NCBI GenBank assembly: GCA_001414485.1
Contig: LLEY01000081.1
Location: 62,001 to 126,000, forward strand
DNA length: 64,000 nucleotides
Direction of reading: 5' to 3'
Source: Calycina herbarum
Taxonomy: Eukaryota; Ascomycota; Leotiomycetes; Helotiales; Pezizellaceae
Below the pieces are notes generated by a model. The model searched no databases and had not been told where the DNA came from. It saw only the letters and a list, made by a program, of their open reading frames with translations. A program made the position numbers and the translations under genes. Positions within the stretch are counted from its first letter, which is position 1, and every line of letters begins with the position of its first letter. Below are positions 1 through 11,400 of the stretch, piece after piece.

Positions 1-2990
1 AGACTACGTAGTAAGCTAGGTGCTAGTCAAGGTCCTCGTTATAGCCCTTCTACTTTAATCAGTAGTAAAGAGACTTCTATCGCGTCTTACTTATAAGTAC
101 TTCTTTAACCTCCTATTCTTCTTCTTTGTCGACGATAATCGGTAGAGGTAGTATACTTACTTGTCTAGGCAGAGAATCGTCTAAAGCTTTGCGTAACTTC
201 TCTAGTACGAAGACAGGATAGACTCTAATAGAGGATAGTAACTAGAGTTCAAAAGCAGAGCTAACTTCCTTAAGGATCTTAAAAGGTCTAGCTATCTAGT
301 GGTCTAACTTCCGGCTAGGTCTTTACGTATTCTAGTCCTTTATAGTAATAAAAACTATATCGCCGACTCTAAAGTCTACTTCTCGTCTATGTCTATTTAC
401 GTCCTACTCTTTCTTTTCTTAAGATTTTACTATATTCGCTTAGCCGACGTCTAGTACTTCTTAAAGAGTCTTCGTAACTGTTGTAGCTTCTTCTTATAAT
501 AGCCTCTCTTATATAGTCGAGGGTTTAGGCGTATACTAGTTAAAAGACGTTCTTAGTAAGTAGCTCTTTTGTAATTCGAACGAGGATATTCTAATAGTAC
601 TATAAGGTAGTATAAGCTAAGCGTAGTCTATTATTAGAAGTAGCTCTAACTAATTATTCTAGTAGTAATTTACGTACAGCCGTAAGCGCTAATCTAGGTA
701 CTAGTTTATAATTTCGGTTTATCCGTCTATCTAGGCGTGATTTACAGTCGAAAGTCGAAGCTAGACACTGAAGATTCGCGTAAATTCTCGCTAGAAGGCA
801 GAGATAAACTAAGGGCCTCTATTAGAGATAATACTCTCTAGGATTCCGTGATATTATAATACGTGTTATAAGTATAGCCTAGCTATCTACTTAGCTATTA
901 CTTTCTTTTAACACGGGATAGAGATAGATTATTTAGATAATCGGTCGATAACTACGAATACGTTGTCAAAGCCGTGCTTGTTAGCTAGGAAGGATTTAAA
1001 GTCTATTACTACGTGTTACTATATACGTAATAGGACTAGAAGTAGGTATAGATAACCAGGGGTCTTATCTCTTAGTATATCCGCTCTTTAACATTCGTAA
1101 TAGTTACGTACGTATTACGTAATATTAGACTTTATATTTCGCTAGATATATCTTAAGTAAAGGATCTAGTAGGTCTTGTCTCGTCTAGGGTAGGCTAGTA
1201 GTACTTGGTCGTGTACTTTATAGATCAGGTCTGTTTATAAAGTATCGATATCTAGTACTATTAAGCAGCCTCGATAAAGTAGTAGGTCTTTCTCTAAGAC
1301 GTACGAAGAGTCTTCGTCGTTCTTAGCCTGTAATTATAAAGCTTAAAGTGTCTTAGTATTCTTATTTACTTTACGGATTCGTTTAGAGAGTGTAAGAGAC
1401 TTCTAGAAGTGATCGTCGTCGACTAGAGCTAGCGTAATAGAGCTTATTTCGACTCTAAGGTCTTTAAGTGTTTCTATATCGACTTGTTCTTTTATTAAGA
1501 GCGTACAGGTCCGGTATTATTCTTTCAGCTTCTTCTAAGTTTATAACTCGTCCGTTTTTCGTATTAAAGCGTCCGCCTTTCTATTCTCTTTTCTAGAATA
1601 GTATATTACTATAAAGTAGTATTTAGCTAAAGCTTTAGCCTATCTGGCTTAACGTGTAGTAAGCTGCTTTGTTATTATAAAGTACTCGAGTGCTTTATAG
1701 TTAGTATAAATACGAACTTTCTCGTATATACTTTGTAATTCTAGTCTCTATTCTATAAGCGAGCGTACGATTACGAGTATCTCTTTGTTATAAATCTTAT
1801 AATTATACTTAGCTAAGAATATAACCTTACTAAAGTAAGCTACTAGGTACTATTCGCTGTCTACTTACTGTTGTTATAGTATCTTAGCGATTATCCCGTC
1901 TAAGGCGTCTGTCTCGATTATCGTAGGAAGCTCTAAAAAGTAGTAGCGAAGGACTAGTACTGTTATAAGACATTCTTTCAGCTTCTTAAAAGCGTTCTAG
2001 TAGCTTTTGTCGAAGTTAAAGAGTACGTTGTTCTTTATAAGACGTATAAGTGGTTTTATAATAATTCTATAATTTTATATAAACCTCTAGTAGAAGTTGT
2101 AAAAGCCTAGAAAGCTCTAAACGCCTTTTACTATATCTGGTACTTGCTAATTCTAGACTACTATAACTTTTTCTAGATCTACTTTAATACTATTAGTTCT
2201 AATAATAAAGCTAAGGTATTTTATCTTCTCAACGTTAAATTCGTATTTCTTAATATCTACTTATAAGCTAGTATCTCGTAGTTACTAAAGAACTTTTTAT
2301 ATATATTCCTTATACTCTAATATATTCGAAGAATAGATAAGGATGTCGTCTAAATAGTCGAAAAGTACGTCGTTTATATACTACTAGTACGTAGATAGTC
2401 TATTCGTAAGTCTAAAGAGCAGAACCTTATACTTATACGTTCTATAACGTATATAGAAAGTAGTTAGTTCTTTAGAATCAGGATCTATTCGTATATAATA
2501 GAAAGCTTAATAGATATCGAGTTTTATAAAGATATAAGCTTAGCTAATATAGGCTAGTATTTTATTAATAAGAGGAAGTAGATAGCAGTCTTTTTAAGTA
2601 AGGTTATTAAGCTTCTAGAAGTTAATATAAAAGCGTAATCTTCTGTCTACCTTCTTAATAAATAGTACTAGAGTAGTAAAAGAAGACTAGCTATACTCTA
2701 TAAATCCTTTATAAAGGTTGTCTAAGATGTATTCCTTTATAGCAAGTAGCTCTTTAGTCGACATCTTATATAGTAGGGAATATCTAAGAGTATCTGTTCC
2801 TTCTAGCTATATTTTATAGTTATAATATTAGTAAAGTAGTAGAGTATCTAAAGCTTCCTTTGAGAATACGTCTATAAAATCTACATACTTCTCTAGAACC
2901 TCTAGTATTATTATATAATCCTCTTCTTATCTAGCTATAATACTATTAATCTTATATAAGCTAGTAGTAAACATCTCGCTATCTTTCTAA
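1..2990 (-). pseudogene. Degenerate pol: RT, RNase H, integrase, chromodomain
   Basis: Reading the minus strand with stops ignored gives the standard chromovirus order. Around 2880-2560 are the lead-in to the RT (DVFSKEA, then KKVDRRLRFYINF). The RT active site reads YLDDILIYS near 2335-2370 and is intact. RNase H should fall at about 2000-1600. The integrase zinc-binding region at about 1260-1050 keeps HDQVL and YVRNYYEC, followed by the first catalytic aspartate in IDFKSF near 1000. A chromodomain closes the frame at about 110-5 (EVKEVLISKTR, then KGYNEDLD). Stops are mostly TAG at former Trp or Gln codons. The RT dyad survives, but the frame cannot be translated. Confidence 0.88.
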
Positions 2991-3112
2991 AGTAAATAGT
3001 AGTATATTCCTACTATAGATATAGTAGAGATATTAATTATTATAGAAGGTTCTTACTTTAGAAAGGGCTTTTATTAATAGACTAGGGTAAGTACTTTCTT
3101 AGGTTATCCCGT
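1..3112 (-). mobile_element. Ty3/gypsy chromovirus fragment, 5'-truncated
   Basis: Only the reverse-transcriptase-to-chromodomain part of a pol gene is present. It runs from high to low coordinates and leaves the window at base 1, so the 3' LTR is not seen. No gag, protease or 5' LTR lies to its right: sequence alignable to pol ends near 3110, where a CHAT gene begins. It is therefore a truncated copy or rearrangement junction rather than a clean insertion. It resembles the element at 52314-63830: both contain a shared stretch around AGCTAAGCGTAGTCTA (near 610 and 53345). RIP-type decay is heavy. Confidence 0.9.
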
Positions 3113-4554
3113 TTATTTTTCATATTTAAGAGCTCTAGGGCCTGGAGAACCGGTTTCACAGCGTTACCCCAAATAGATTGTAACTGAGATGATATTTTGT
3201 TCGTAGAAATCGGTTCATCTTCGATATATAATGCAAGAGTAGTATCACGCCTTATAGAGTTTCCTCTTTTAGATTGTGAGCCTAAACAACTCTCGACATC
3301 CGTATTATTGAAGCTAGGAAGAGGAAGAAGCCGTATATCTGTTGTCGTGATTAAGAATGCCTCACTACTGATATTGGTGACATTGAAGCAGACAATAGGA
3401 GCATTGTTGGATAAAGCTTATATCTCCTTCTGTGTAGGTGGCAAGAGAAATCTTTTAAACCTAGGCTGTTTTTGTATATCGATACGTATTTGATCCCGCG
3501 TATTGAAGATTTCACGAAGTTGCTAGGTCTTTGCTACATAGCTATGTTGAGAGTCTATTTCTATTGACGAGGTGTAGTCTATACGTAGACTTGTGATCTG
3601 CTCTTCATATTTTTTGTATTTATTATAAAGCTCTAGATTCTCCTCCTTCAGCTGGGAGGTATCGGATCTGGCGTCTAGTATCAGACCTGCTATAATTCCG
3701 CGGCCTTGCTCAAGCGCTTGTAATGCTTCTAAGGGACCCTTCCCAGCTTTAAGGAGAACGGAAGGAAATGAAGATGCAAGATTCGATAAACTTTGAAGAA
3801 CATGCTGCATGTCTTGCCGAGAATGGGAAGGAGGTGTAAGTTCGGGGAGAAGTTGCAGAAGGGTCGAAATTAACTGAGGACAATCTAGCCAGGCTTTTTG
3901 GTTGATGTAATGGTCTAGTAGGGCTCGTCCAGCAACAATGCGGATAAGTGGAGAGCTTGATATACAATTTATAGCTTGTTGGAGGTATTGTATAGATTTC
4001 TCTAGATCAACTATCTAGCCCTCTCTCTGGAAACGGTCTCCAAAGCCTACCCTAAGAGCGTGGAATCTTTCAGCTCGATCTGGTTGTGTCTTAGGTGTAG
4101 CTTAGAGCGCTTGTTGGAAGTATTGAATAGATTTCTCTAGATCAGCTATCTGGCCCTCTCTCTAGAAACGGTCTTCAAAGCCTACTCTAAGAGCGTGGAA
4201 CCTATTAGCTCGAGCTAGGTATAACTTAGGTATAGCTTAGAACGCTTATTAGAAGTATTAAATAGATTTCTCTAGATTAGCTATCTAACCCTCTCTCTAG
4301 AAACGGTCTCCTAAAACTACTCTAAGAGCGTGGAACCTGTCAGCTCGAGCTAGGTGTAACTCAGGTATAGCTTAGAGCGCTTATTGGAAGTATTGAATAG
4401 ATTTCTCTAGATCAGCTATCTAGCCCTCTCTCTAGAAACAGTCTCTAAAGCCTACTCCAAGAGCGTGGAACCTGTCAGCTCGAGCAGGATCTGACTCAGG
4501 TGTAGCTTCGAGCGCTTATTACAAGTATTGAATGGATTTCTCTAGATTAGACAT
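3113..4554 (-). pseudogene. TPR-CHAT protein, copy A, 3'-truncated
   Basis: The family joins tetratricopeptide repeats to a C-terminal CHAT (Caspase HetF Associated with TPRs) cysteine peptidase, a cytoplasmic clan CD protease type. The ATG at 4554 (MSNLEKSIQYL) opens one frame that holds to the end: four 45-residue TPR units of the type ADLEKSIQYLQQAL and RFHALRVGFGDRFQREG, then LIRIVAGRALLDHYINQ, a linker with EALQALEQGRGIIAGLI, and the start of CHAT (NNAPIVCFNVTNISSEAFLI). It stops near KPVLQALELLNM, where the gypsy fragment begins, so the catalytic His and Cys are missing. About a dozen in-frame TAG/TAA codons fit RIP. It is the tandem neighbour of copy B. The true N-terminus could lie further upstream. 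Confidence 0.88.
4011..4551 (-). repeat. Four 135-bp tandem TPR units (copy A)
   Basis: The anchor CTATCTAGCC or its variants recurs at 4011, 4146, 4281, 4416 and 4551, an exact 135-bp period (45 codons). The units are very similar to each other, so they were probably homogenised before decay. They encode the TPRs of copy A. Confidence 0.92.
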
Positions 4555-4758
4555 TCTAGTGTTTTGTTAATTCGATCTAAATATATGTAAGTTCTATGTT
4601 AGAAGCGATGATATCAATATATTAAGTACTACTTGCCTGAATTTTCCGATCTTGTATTTTATGATATCTTTTCTCTCTTTAACTTTAGATCCGTTGTACG
4701 AGAAAGTATTTAGAGGTAACTCTATATGTTGGGTTGACAATGACACAAAAGTGATTGA
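4555..4758. other. Spacer between CHAT copy A and the LINE
   Basis: About 200 bases upstream of copy A, where its promoter would have been, next to the LINE 5' end. No gene seen. A GATTGATTGATTATGG run at the right edge recalls LINE tail sequence, but I could not prove a target-site duplication. Confidence 0.4.
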
Positions 4759-4985
4759 TTGATTATGGAACTGGGAGTGGCTACGTGGCCTTATCTACAG
4801 GGGAATGGGGTCTGCCACGTGATACGCTTCTGCCTAAAACAGTTAGGTAAACACCTGCAGATCGAAAACTTTACAAACAGCGAGAACGAAATTTGTGAAA
4901 TTAAGCAACGAAAACCACATCTAGCAGTCCTCCTTTTGGTTAGTTGAAAGAGCTTGTGTGTATCGCCTAGTGTAACATAGGCATC

Positions 4986-6766
4986 ATGGTAACACCGTGG
5001 CCTCAAGTGACAGCATGGCCCAACGATATCTGTAAGCACGCTACACACCTCAGCGATTACCTTAGGAAAGCACTTGCCCATCTCGAATCCAATGGAGACC
5101 AGCCGGTGCCAAAGCCCTCAATCAAAACCATGATCGCGTCTATGAGCGTCTTCATCGCCAAATTCCAAAGCACTCCAGACGTCAGAACCATTATGCAAGC
5201 TATTACAACCATCCAAAGACGGTAGATACAGTACAGTCAACAGCGACAAGAGTTCAACAAAACACAGCCATATACCAACAGGCCGTCATACTTAGCCAGG
5301 AGACCAACCAAGCTGTAAAGGAAGCCGCCAAATCGAGAAGAACAACCGCCGCACTTATACAAAAGACGAACGACATAGCGAAAGCAACAAACGACACTGT
5401 GAAGGCTATCTAGACCGCACCATCCCCCAAGGCTTTATATGCGTCGGTATTGAGTAGTAATACTGTCCCCTTAAATAAGCCAATTACAATCTCCACACAA
5501 ACATCTTCATTTATCCAAGCACAACGTGAGATCATTATAAAGATAACAGACCCATCCACTATTGAAAGTCTCCGTGTAAAAAACCCCCGAAACTTACAGA
5601 GCTACGTTGATCGAGCGATTGAACAGAGTAAAAACCAACAAATTGAACGGATACATGTCACATTGTGAGAGGCCAGACCTCGAACAACTCAAAGGTGTGG
5701 TTGCAAATATTGAATTAAGAAGTGTATGAGGACTACATACATGTAAGCTCTTCCTCTTTATATAGACAGAGGAAGAGTTTCTGGAGTATTCTAAGAAACG
5801 ACATGACGAATGTATAATGTCAAAAGAATAGAACAGAAAAGTATAGAATAGAAGAGACTTGCTTGGCAGTGGGGTAGTGGCCAGTGCGGAGCAGGGACTT
5901 TGGTCAGTGCTTAGCGAGCGGCTTTGGTCAGTGCTTAGCGAGGGCATGGCCCGAGCCTCTATCGTGGGTTCCAACCCTCACACACATCAGCCAACCAATT
6001 GAAGAGTGGAGACCTTAGCATTAAAACATTAAACAAAAACGAAGCAGATGCACTAAAGTAATTCGCAAACAACTGGATCAATCGAATTAGGAGAGGCGCA
6101 AACATATAACTACCAACATATAAGGTTCTTATACACGGGATTAGAACAAGCACAATAGACATGGAGAAGTTCGATGAGATCAAAGCAGAGCTACTACATG
6201 ACAACCGACCATTTATACCAAATGCAGATATCAAATACATTAGATGGCTATCTAGAGCCGCCTATACGAAGACAGCTTCAACTATCATAGTTAAGTTTAC
6301 TAGCCCAGAAGATGCGATCAAAATCATTGATAAAGGCCACATTTGGCAAGGCGAGGTGTTTTAATACGAGAGATATGATAGGCAGTGCCGACTAAAGCAA
6401 TGCTATAGATGTTAAAGATATAGCTACATCGGAACCCAGTACAAAGCAAACACAGCATGTGGCTACTACGCAGAGGCGCACGACTCGAAAGACTGCCTAA
6501 CTAAAGTCGATAAGACGGTGGCTAGGAAATGTGCCACATTTAAAGGAGCACATGAGGCGTGGAATAATCGATGCCCAGTTAGAGAAGTCGAACTTACGAA
6601 AGTAGAGGCGGTATATGACACTCGACAACCATACCATTTTGTCCCAACTATAAGACAAAAACAGACAAACGAGGCCTTTACTTTTAGTACAGCAATAGGA
6701 GAGCTAAACCGAAGTCAGAGAGGGCGACCAAGCTCTACTGCCGCCAGCGTAATACCTACGGTATAA
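4986..6766 (+). pseudogene. LINE ORF1 (gag-like, zinc-knuckle) protein, interrupted
   Basis: The ATG at 4986 begins MVTPWPQVTAWPNDI; the frame has a stop at 5223 and continues through VKEAAKSRRTTAALIQKTND, REIIIKITDPSTIESLR and IERIHVT. A 320-bp insertion follows, after which the same protein resumes at SANQLKSGDLSIKT, then DNRPFIPNADIKYIRWLSRA and IIDKGHIWQGEVF. Three CCHC-type knuckles follow (LKQCYRC, then IGTQ, and ARKCATF with AWNNRCPVR), some with Cys lost. It ends at a TAA at 6764-6766. ORF1 proteins of this family coat the LINE RNA. Nonsense codons (for example TAA at 6362) leave it inactive. Confidence 0.8.
5663..5982 (+). mobile_element. 320-bp insertion in LINE ORF1, possibly tRNA-derived SINE
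   Basis: Removing these bases restores the ORF1 reading from IERIHVT straight into SANQLKS, and CACA flanks both sides (5659-5662 and 5983-5986), as expected of a small insertion with a 4-bp duplication. The right part contains GGTTCCAACCC (about 5968-5978), close to a pol III B box, and upstream GTGGCCAGTGCGG, loosely an A box. A 21-base segment (CTTTGGTCAGTGCTTAGCGAG) occurs twice in a row at about 5898-5942. The ends TTGTGAGAGG and CCTCACA are weakly inverted. A SINE is my first guess; a small TIR element is the alternative. Confidence 0.55.
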
Positions 6767-6989
6767 TTCCCTACCCCTAGTAGGCAGAGCACCAGAAGCA
6801 ACTCACCAACAAAGGGCAGAGCACCGAAAAGAATCAATACAGGGAACACATTGAACAGCACGTAGGACGAAAACGAGGACATTGTTATAGGAGAGGGTAG
6901 TCAGAGAGTAAGAAGACCACACGTGCTCTTAAGACGAGCGCTAGAATCAATTATAACGAACTCAATACTTAGCTCCCAGCTTGATTTAG

Positions 6990-8506
6990 AGGAGTTATGA
7001 ATTATAACAAAAGCAGCTTGAAAATACTATAGTACAACGTTATGAAATCAAAGGACGTAGTAATGGCATCACTATTACGAGACCCGAAGATCTAAGAATA
7101 CGATATCCTAGCTCTCTAAGAGCTGTGGAGGAACCCTTTTTCTCCGACTACTCATAACCCAACCTTACACATCTTTCAACTATGCTCCTCTAAAGATAGT
7201 AGAGAAACGCTAGTAAGGGTATGCTTCTTTATTAACAAGAAGATTAACCCGCATAAATAGATATTTATAGAACATACCCGAGACCTAATTACACTAGAAA
7301 TTACTATAATAAACGAAACTATAGACGAAACAGCAAAGATTATAATATATAATGTATATAATCCCTTAAGAGGAACGGAACATAGAACAAGCTGTCTACC
7401 ACAGCTTTAAGTAGCACTATTAAAACACTAAGGCGAAGAACAGGTCATCCTAGGAGACTTTAACCTACATTACGAACTCTAGGGCGGACTAGTAATACGC
7501 GAAAGAGACCTAGAGTCTAAGGACCTAATTAATATTATTAACGAATTTCAGCTCGATAGTATCCTACTAGCAAACATAGTTACATATGACGATAAAAACG
7601 TCCAAAGTTGTATCGACCTCTGTTACAGCACATAAGATCTCGTAGACAAAGTTATTATATATAGAATAGATGAGAGAATGGATTATAACTCTAACTATCT
7701 TCTAATTACAATTCATCTAAACCTTAGAACGATAAACCGACTGTATAAAGATATACGAGACTGGTTTAACACTGACGAGAAAGAGCTCTGGAAAAGACTA
7801 TCAAAAGAGCTGCCTATACATCGTTCCCCTAAAACCTGGACTGCATTAGACAGATACGTAGAGGAAGTGATAATTGCTCTATAATCAGCCATCAATCACG
7901 CTACGCCTCTTAAAAACTGGCCCCTAAGGGCAAGAGCTGGCTGGACGATAGAATGCAAAGAGATACAGGCATAAGTTAGAAGGTTAAAGCGCTAGAACAG
8001 TCGACTACATACAGAGGAGAGCTGGGAGGCCTACCGAGTAGCACGCAACCAAAAGGGAAGAGTGATATGTAGATCTCTACGCCAAGGATTCAGAGACAAG
8101 ATAGAAAGCGCGATAGAAAGCCCAGAGAGCATGTAGAAACTAGCAAAATGGGCTAGAAATCGCGGTGAGATAAGAGCAGCAACAACAACTCCAATACTCA
8201 AAGATCCTATAACACACGCTGAGTACAAAGAAGTATAAGATAAAGTACAACTTCTTAAGACAACCTTCTTCCCAACCCCACTGGAACCGGAATTACAGGA
8301 TATAAACGAGGCTATATACCAAGACCACATTCCATTCCCAGACATTACAGAGAAGGAAGTACTTCAGACAATCACCGCGACACGTCTAATGAAAGCCGCA
8401 GGACCAGATGGTATAATAAACCGAATCCTTCACATCGATGCCACCCAAATAGCCCCGCACCTTACAAGAATATTCAACTGGAGTCTTTGCCTAGAATACT
8501 TTAGCA
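6990..8506 (+). pseudogene. LINE ORF2: endonuclease plus start of reverse transcriptase
   Basis: An apurinic-type endonuclease domain is readable with stops ignored: MKSKDVVMASLLRDPKI, ILGDFNLHYEL near 7450 (canonical GDFN), and SCIDLCYST near 7612, then SNYLLITI where SDH is usual. A linker follows (WTIECKEIQ, ARNQKGRVICRSL), and the RT begins at KAAGPDGIINRILH near 8393. The frame is lost after FNWSLCLEY at about 8500, where coding sequence is joined directly to the LINE 3' UTR. The YADD catalytic box is therefore absent. This copy could not have moved by itself. Confidence 0.8.
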
Positions 8507-8590
8507 GCTGCGCCAAAACTGGACCTTTCTGGCATAGCCGCCGAACGGCGGCTGGAACTGAGTATGAATCAATCAATCAATTAATCATAA
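8507..8590 (+). repeat. LINE 3'-end hairpin cassette and tail
   Basis: CAGCTGCGCC, then GCATAGCCGCC/GGCGGCTGGAAC, form stem-loops, followed by ATGAATCAATCAATCAATTA. The same cassette recurs at 26080-26204 (-) and 45290-45400 (+), each ending in an ATTA/ATCA-rich tail, which marks it as the 3' end recognised by the LINE machinery. Confidence 0.75.
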
Positions 8591-8612
8591 CCCTTAGCTA
8601 TCATCCTCTTAC

Positions 8613-11400
8613 TTAATATCTAAGATGAATGAAAGGCGCCCACTTTGAAATTTGAGCGTAATTATTATCCTTATTTCGAAAATCAACAATAGCATCATAT
8701 AGTACATAAGCCACATCTTTACCGCCTGTTACACCTTGTTAAAGCAGCCTCTTATAGAATTTATCAGCAATCTCAACAGCTGCATTGTCGTCTGCCCCCC
8801 AAAGGGTTCCGATAATATGCTGAAATCTAGCAAGCTGGAAGGTACTTGCTAGGTGGATACTCTCATTAACCAGGTCTTGTGCTCGCATTTCAGCAGTAGA
8901 GTAGGCTGAAAGATACGCAATCTGTGCAGATTCATGCGTTACTGTGTCCAGGTTATTAATTATTAATAATTCTTTAGTTTCCCTTCCTATAATAAGAGCA
9001 CTCTGGGCAGGTTTAATATTATTAGCAATTCTGTAATAAGCAAAATGTGCTATTATGCAGGACTTAAGATGGTCTAGGACGTCCGATTTAGTCGGGTTCT
9101 TAAGATGCTTAATTAAGACAAGTGTTCTACCATGCTTCTGAATAGCTACAACCTCTTCATTGGTTTTAAGGTTTGTATGTCCAGGAGTTTCAGGTATAGA
9201 TATAACTATAATATTATGCTTCTGTGTCGGTGACGAAAGTATACGCTTATTCTGGATAAACTGAAGAGTCTTTAGAGTCGGAGAATAGGAGGAAATTGCG
9301 TAGTTAAGTGTATTCTCTGTAGATCTATTATTATAGCATCCTATAACATATAGCGGGAAAAGCGACATTATCCTACTACTAACCTACTATATCCGAGGTA
9401 ATATATCCTAGTCGTTTTTTGAATTTAAGAGATCTAATTTTATAAGGACTGGTTTTACTGCTTTGTCCTAGAGAGATTATAACTCCGATAATATAGAATA
9501 GGTAGAAGTCGGTTTCTCTTCACCCGCTTAGAACAAGACTAGTATCACGCCTTACAGAGTTTCCTCTTATAGCTAGTAATTTTAACGAAATGTAGAGATT
9601 AGCTCTATTAAGGCTAGATAAAGGAAGAACCGATATTTAAGTAGTTATAATTAGGAATGCTTTACTACTAATACTACTAATATTAAAGCAGATAAGAGGA
9701 CTATGCTAGGCTAAAGCCTAGATTTCCTTCTATATAAGAGGTAAGAGAAACCTTTCGAATCTAGGTTATTTTCATATTTTACTACAGGTTATATCACGGG
9801 TTCTAAAGAGCTGCGAAAGTCGTAAACTATCTGCTATATAGCTCTGCTACTAGCTAAGCTGTAGAGAGGTTGATTTTTTCTATAAGGTTACGATCTGCTT
9901 CTAATACTATATATACTGAAAGTATAGCTCTGGCTACTCTGCTATAAGTATAGAGGTATCGGATTTTATATCTAGTATAAGACTTATAATAATACTACAG
10001 GCTTGTTCAAGTGCTTCTAGTGCTTTTGATAGATGGTTTCCAGCCTTAAGAAGAACTGAGGAAAATGTAGATAGAAGATCTAATAGTACTTTGAGAACGT
10101 GTTATATATCTTAGCAGGAATAAGTAGGAGAGGTGATTTCTAGAAGAAGCTCTTGAATTGTTTCAACTATATTACTACTATATAACCAAGCGTTAAGTCG
10201 GATATAAAGGTGTAGTAACATTTTTCTAGTATAAATACGTTCTAGCGGAGAGCTTGATTAATAATCTAAAGCTATTATAAATATATATAATATACTTTTA
10301 TTATTAGCAACGTAGCCTAGTCGATAGAACCGATCTGTAAAACTAACTCTAAGACTTACAAATCTCTTAGCTTGATCTAGGTAGGATTCTAGCGTAGCTT
10401 CAAGTACTTGTTACTTATATTCGATAGATTTCTTAAGGTCGGCAACGTAGCCTAGTCGTTCGAACCGATCTGTAAAACTAACTCTAAGACTTATAAATCT
10501 CTTAGCTTGATCTAGGTAAGATTCTAGCGTAGCTTTAAATACTTGTTAGTTATATTCGATAGATTTCTTAAGGTTAGTAACGTAGCCTAGTTGTTAGAAC
10601 CGATCTATAAAACTAACTCTAAGACTTATAAATCTCTTAGCTTAATCTAGGTAGGATTCTAGCGTAGCTTTAAGTGCTTTTTACTTATATTCGATAGATT
10701 TCTTAAGGTCGGTAACGTGGCCTAGTTATTAGAACTGCTCTTTAAAACTAAACCTAAGACTTATAAATCTCTTAGCTATATCTAGGTAGGATTCTAGCGT
10801 AGCTTTAAATACTTGTTAGTTATATTCGATAGATTTCTTAAGGTCGGCAACGTAGCCTAGTCGTTAGAACCGATATCTAAAAATAATCCTAAGATTTGTA
10901 AATCTCTTAGCTTAATCTAGATAAGATTCTAGTGTAACTTTAAGTACTTATTAGCTATATTCGATAGATTTCTTAAGGTTAGCAACGTAGCCTAGTCGCT
11001 AGAACTGCTCTCTAAAACCAACTCTAAGACTTATAAATCTCTTAGCTATATCTAGGTAAGATTCTAGCGTAGCTTTAAATACTTATTAGTTATATTCGAT
11101 ATATTTCTCAAGGTCGGCAACGTAGCCTAGTTATAGGTACCGATCTTCAAACTCTACTCTAAGACTTAAAAATCTCTAAGCTCGATCTAGGTAGGATTCT
11201 AGCGTAGCTTTAAGTGCTTTTTACTTATATTCGATAGATTTCTCAAGGTCGACAACGTAGCCTAGTTCTTTAAACCGATTTGTAAAACTAACTCTAAGAA
11301 TCGCAAATCTCTTAGCTCGGTCTAGGTAGGATTCTAGCGTAGCTTTAAGTGCTTTTTACTTATATTCGATAGATTTCTCAAGGTCGACAACGTAGCCTAG
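8613..11400 (-). pseudogene. TPR-CHAT protein, copy B, C-terminal part
   Basis: Continues the gene begun at 24679. From right to left: eight complete and one interrupted TPR unit, a linker region parallel to copy A, then the full CHAT domain. Landmarks are LPRI**V just before MSLFPLYVIG (9368; the two stops are former Trp), HFAYYRIAN (about 9045-9020) where the family has HFACHG, and YLSAYSTAE (about 8910) where it has SACST. The catalytic His (codon 9035-9033) and Cys (codon 8903-8901) are thus both Tyr, by CAC-to-TAC and TGC-to-TAC changes. It ends WAPFIHLRY at a TAA, 8613-8615. The TPR part and the CHAT part are in frames one base apart, so there is an indel or intron between about 10300 and 9425. 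Confidence 0.88.
10307..11400 (-). repeat. 135-bp TPR tandem array, left part (copy B)
   Basis: The anchor GCAACGTAGCCTAG (variants GTAACG, ACAACG) sits at 10307, 10442, 10577, 10712, 10847, 10982, 11117, 11252 and 11387, always 135 bp apart. Each unit encodes 45 residues such as RFISLRVSFTDRFERLGYVA followed by DLKKSIEY. The unit starting at 11387 is cut after 14 bases by the chromovirus and resumes at 23600. Confidence 0.95.

Larger units (their letters stand above)
4759..8590 (+). mobile_element. Tad-type LINE, internally deleted
   Basis: A non-LTR retrotransposon in sense orientation: 5' leader, ORF1 (gag-like), and ORF2 with endonuclease and only the beginning of the reverse transcriptase. 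It then jumps to a 3'-UTR hairpin cassette and an ATCA-rich tail (8560-8590). A full ORF2 of this type is several kilobases; here the RT core, RNase H and zinc-finger parts are gone. The left border is approximate. It sits between tandem TPR-CHAT copies A and B, both on the opposite strand. Confidence 0.82.

Noticed and set aside
3197..3493. Open plus-strand frame of 98 codons
   Set aside because: Antisense shadow of the CHAT part of copy A, whose minus-strand reading matches a known domain.
5860..5985. A possible tRNA gene around GGTTCCAACCC
   Set aside because: No complete cloverleaf or acceptor stem can be folded by eye; the segment lies inside an insertion in a LINE and has a duplicated piece.
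8739..9368. A 209-codon open frame on the minus strand that looks like a separate gene
   Set aside because: It is the C-terminal CHAT domain of copy B: the frame continues on both sides once former Trp stops are allowed, and it runs on to WAPFIHLRY at 8613.
10307..11400. Regular repeats that might suggest a CRISPR array
   Set aside because: Units are contiguous, 135 bp, without spacers, and encode TPRs in one frame; the host is eukaryotic.
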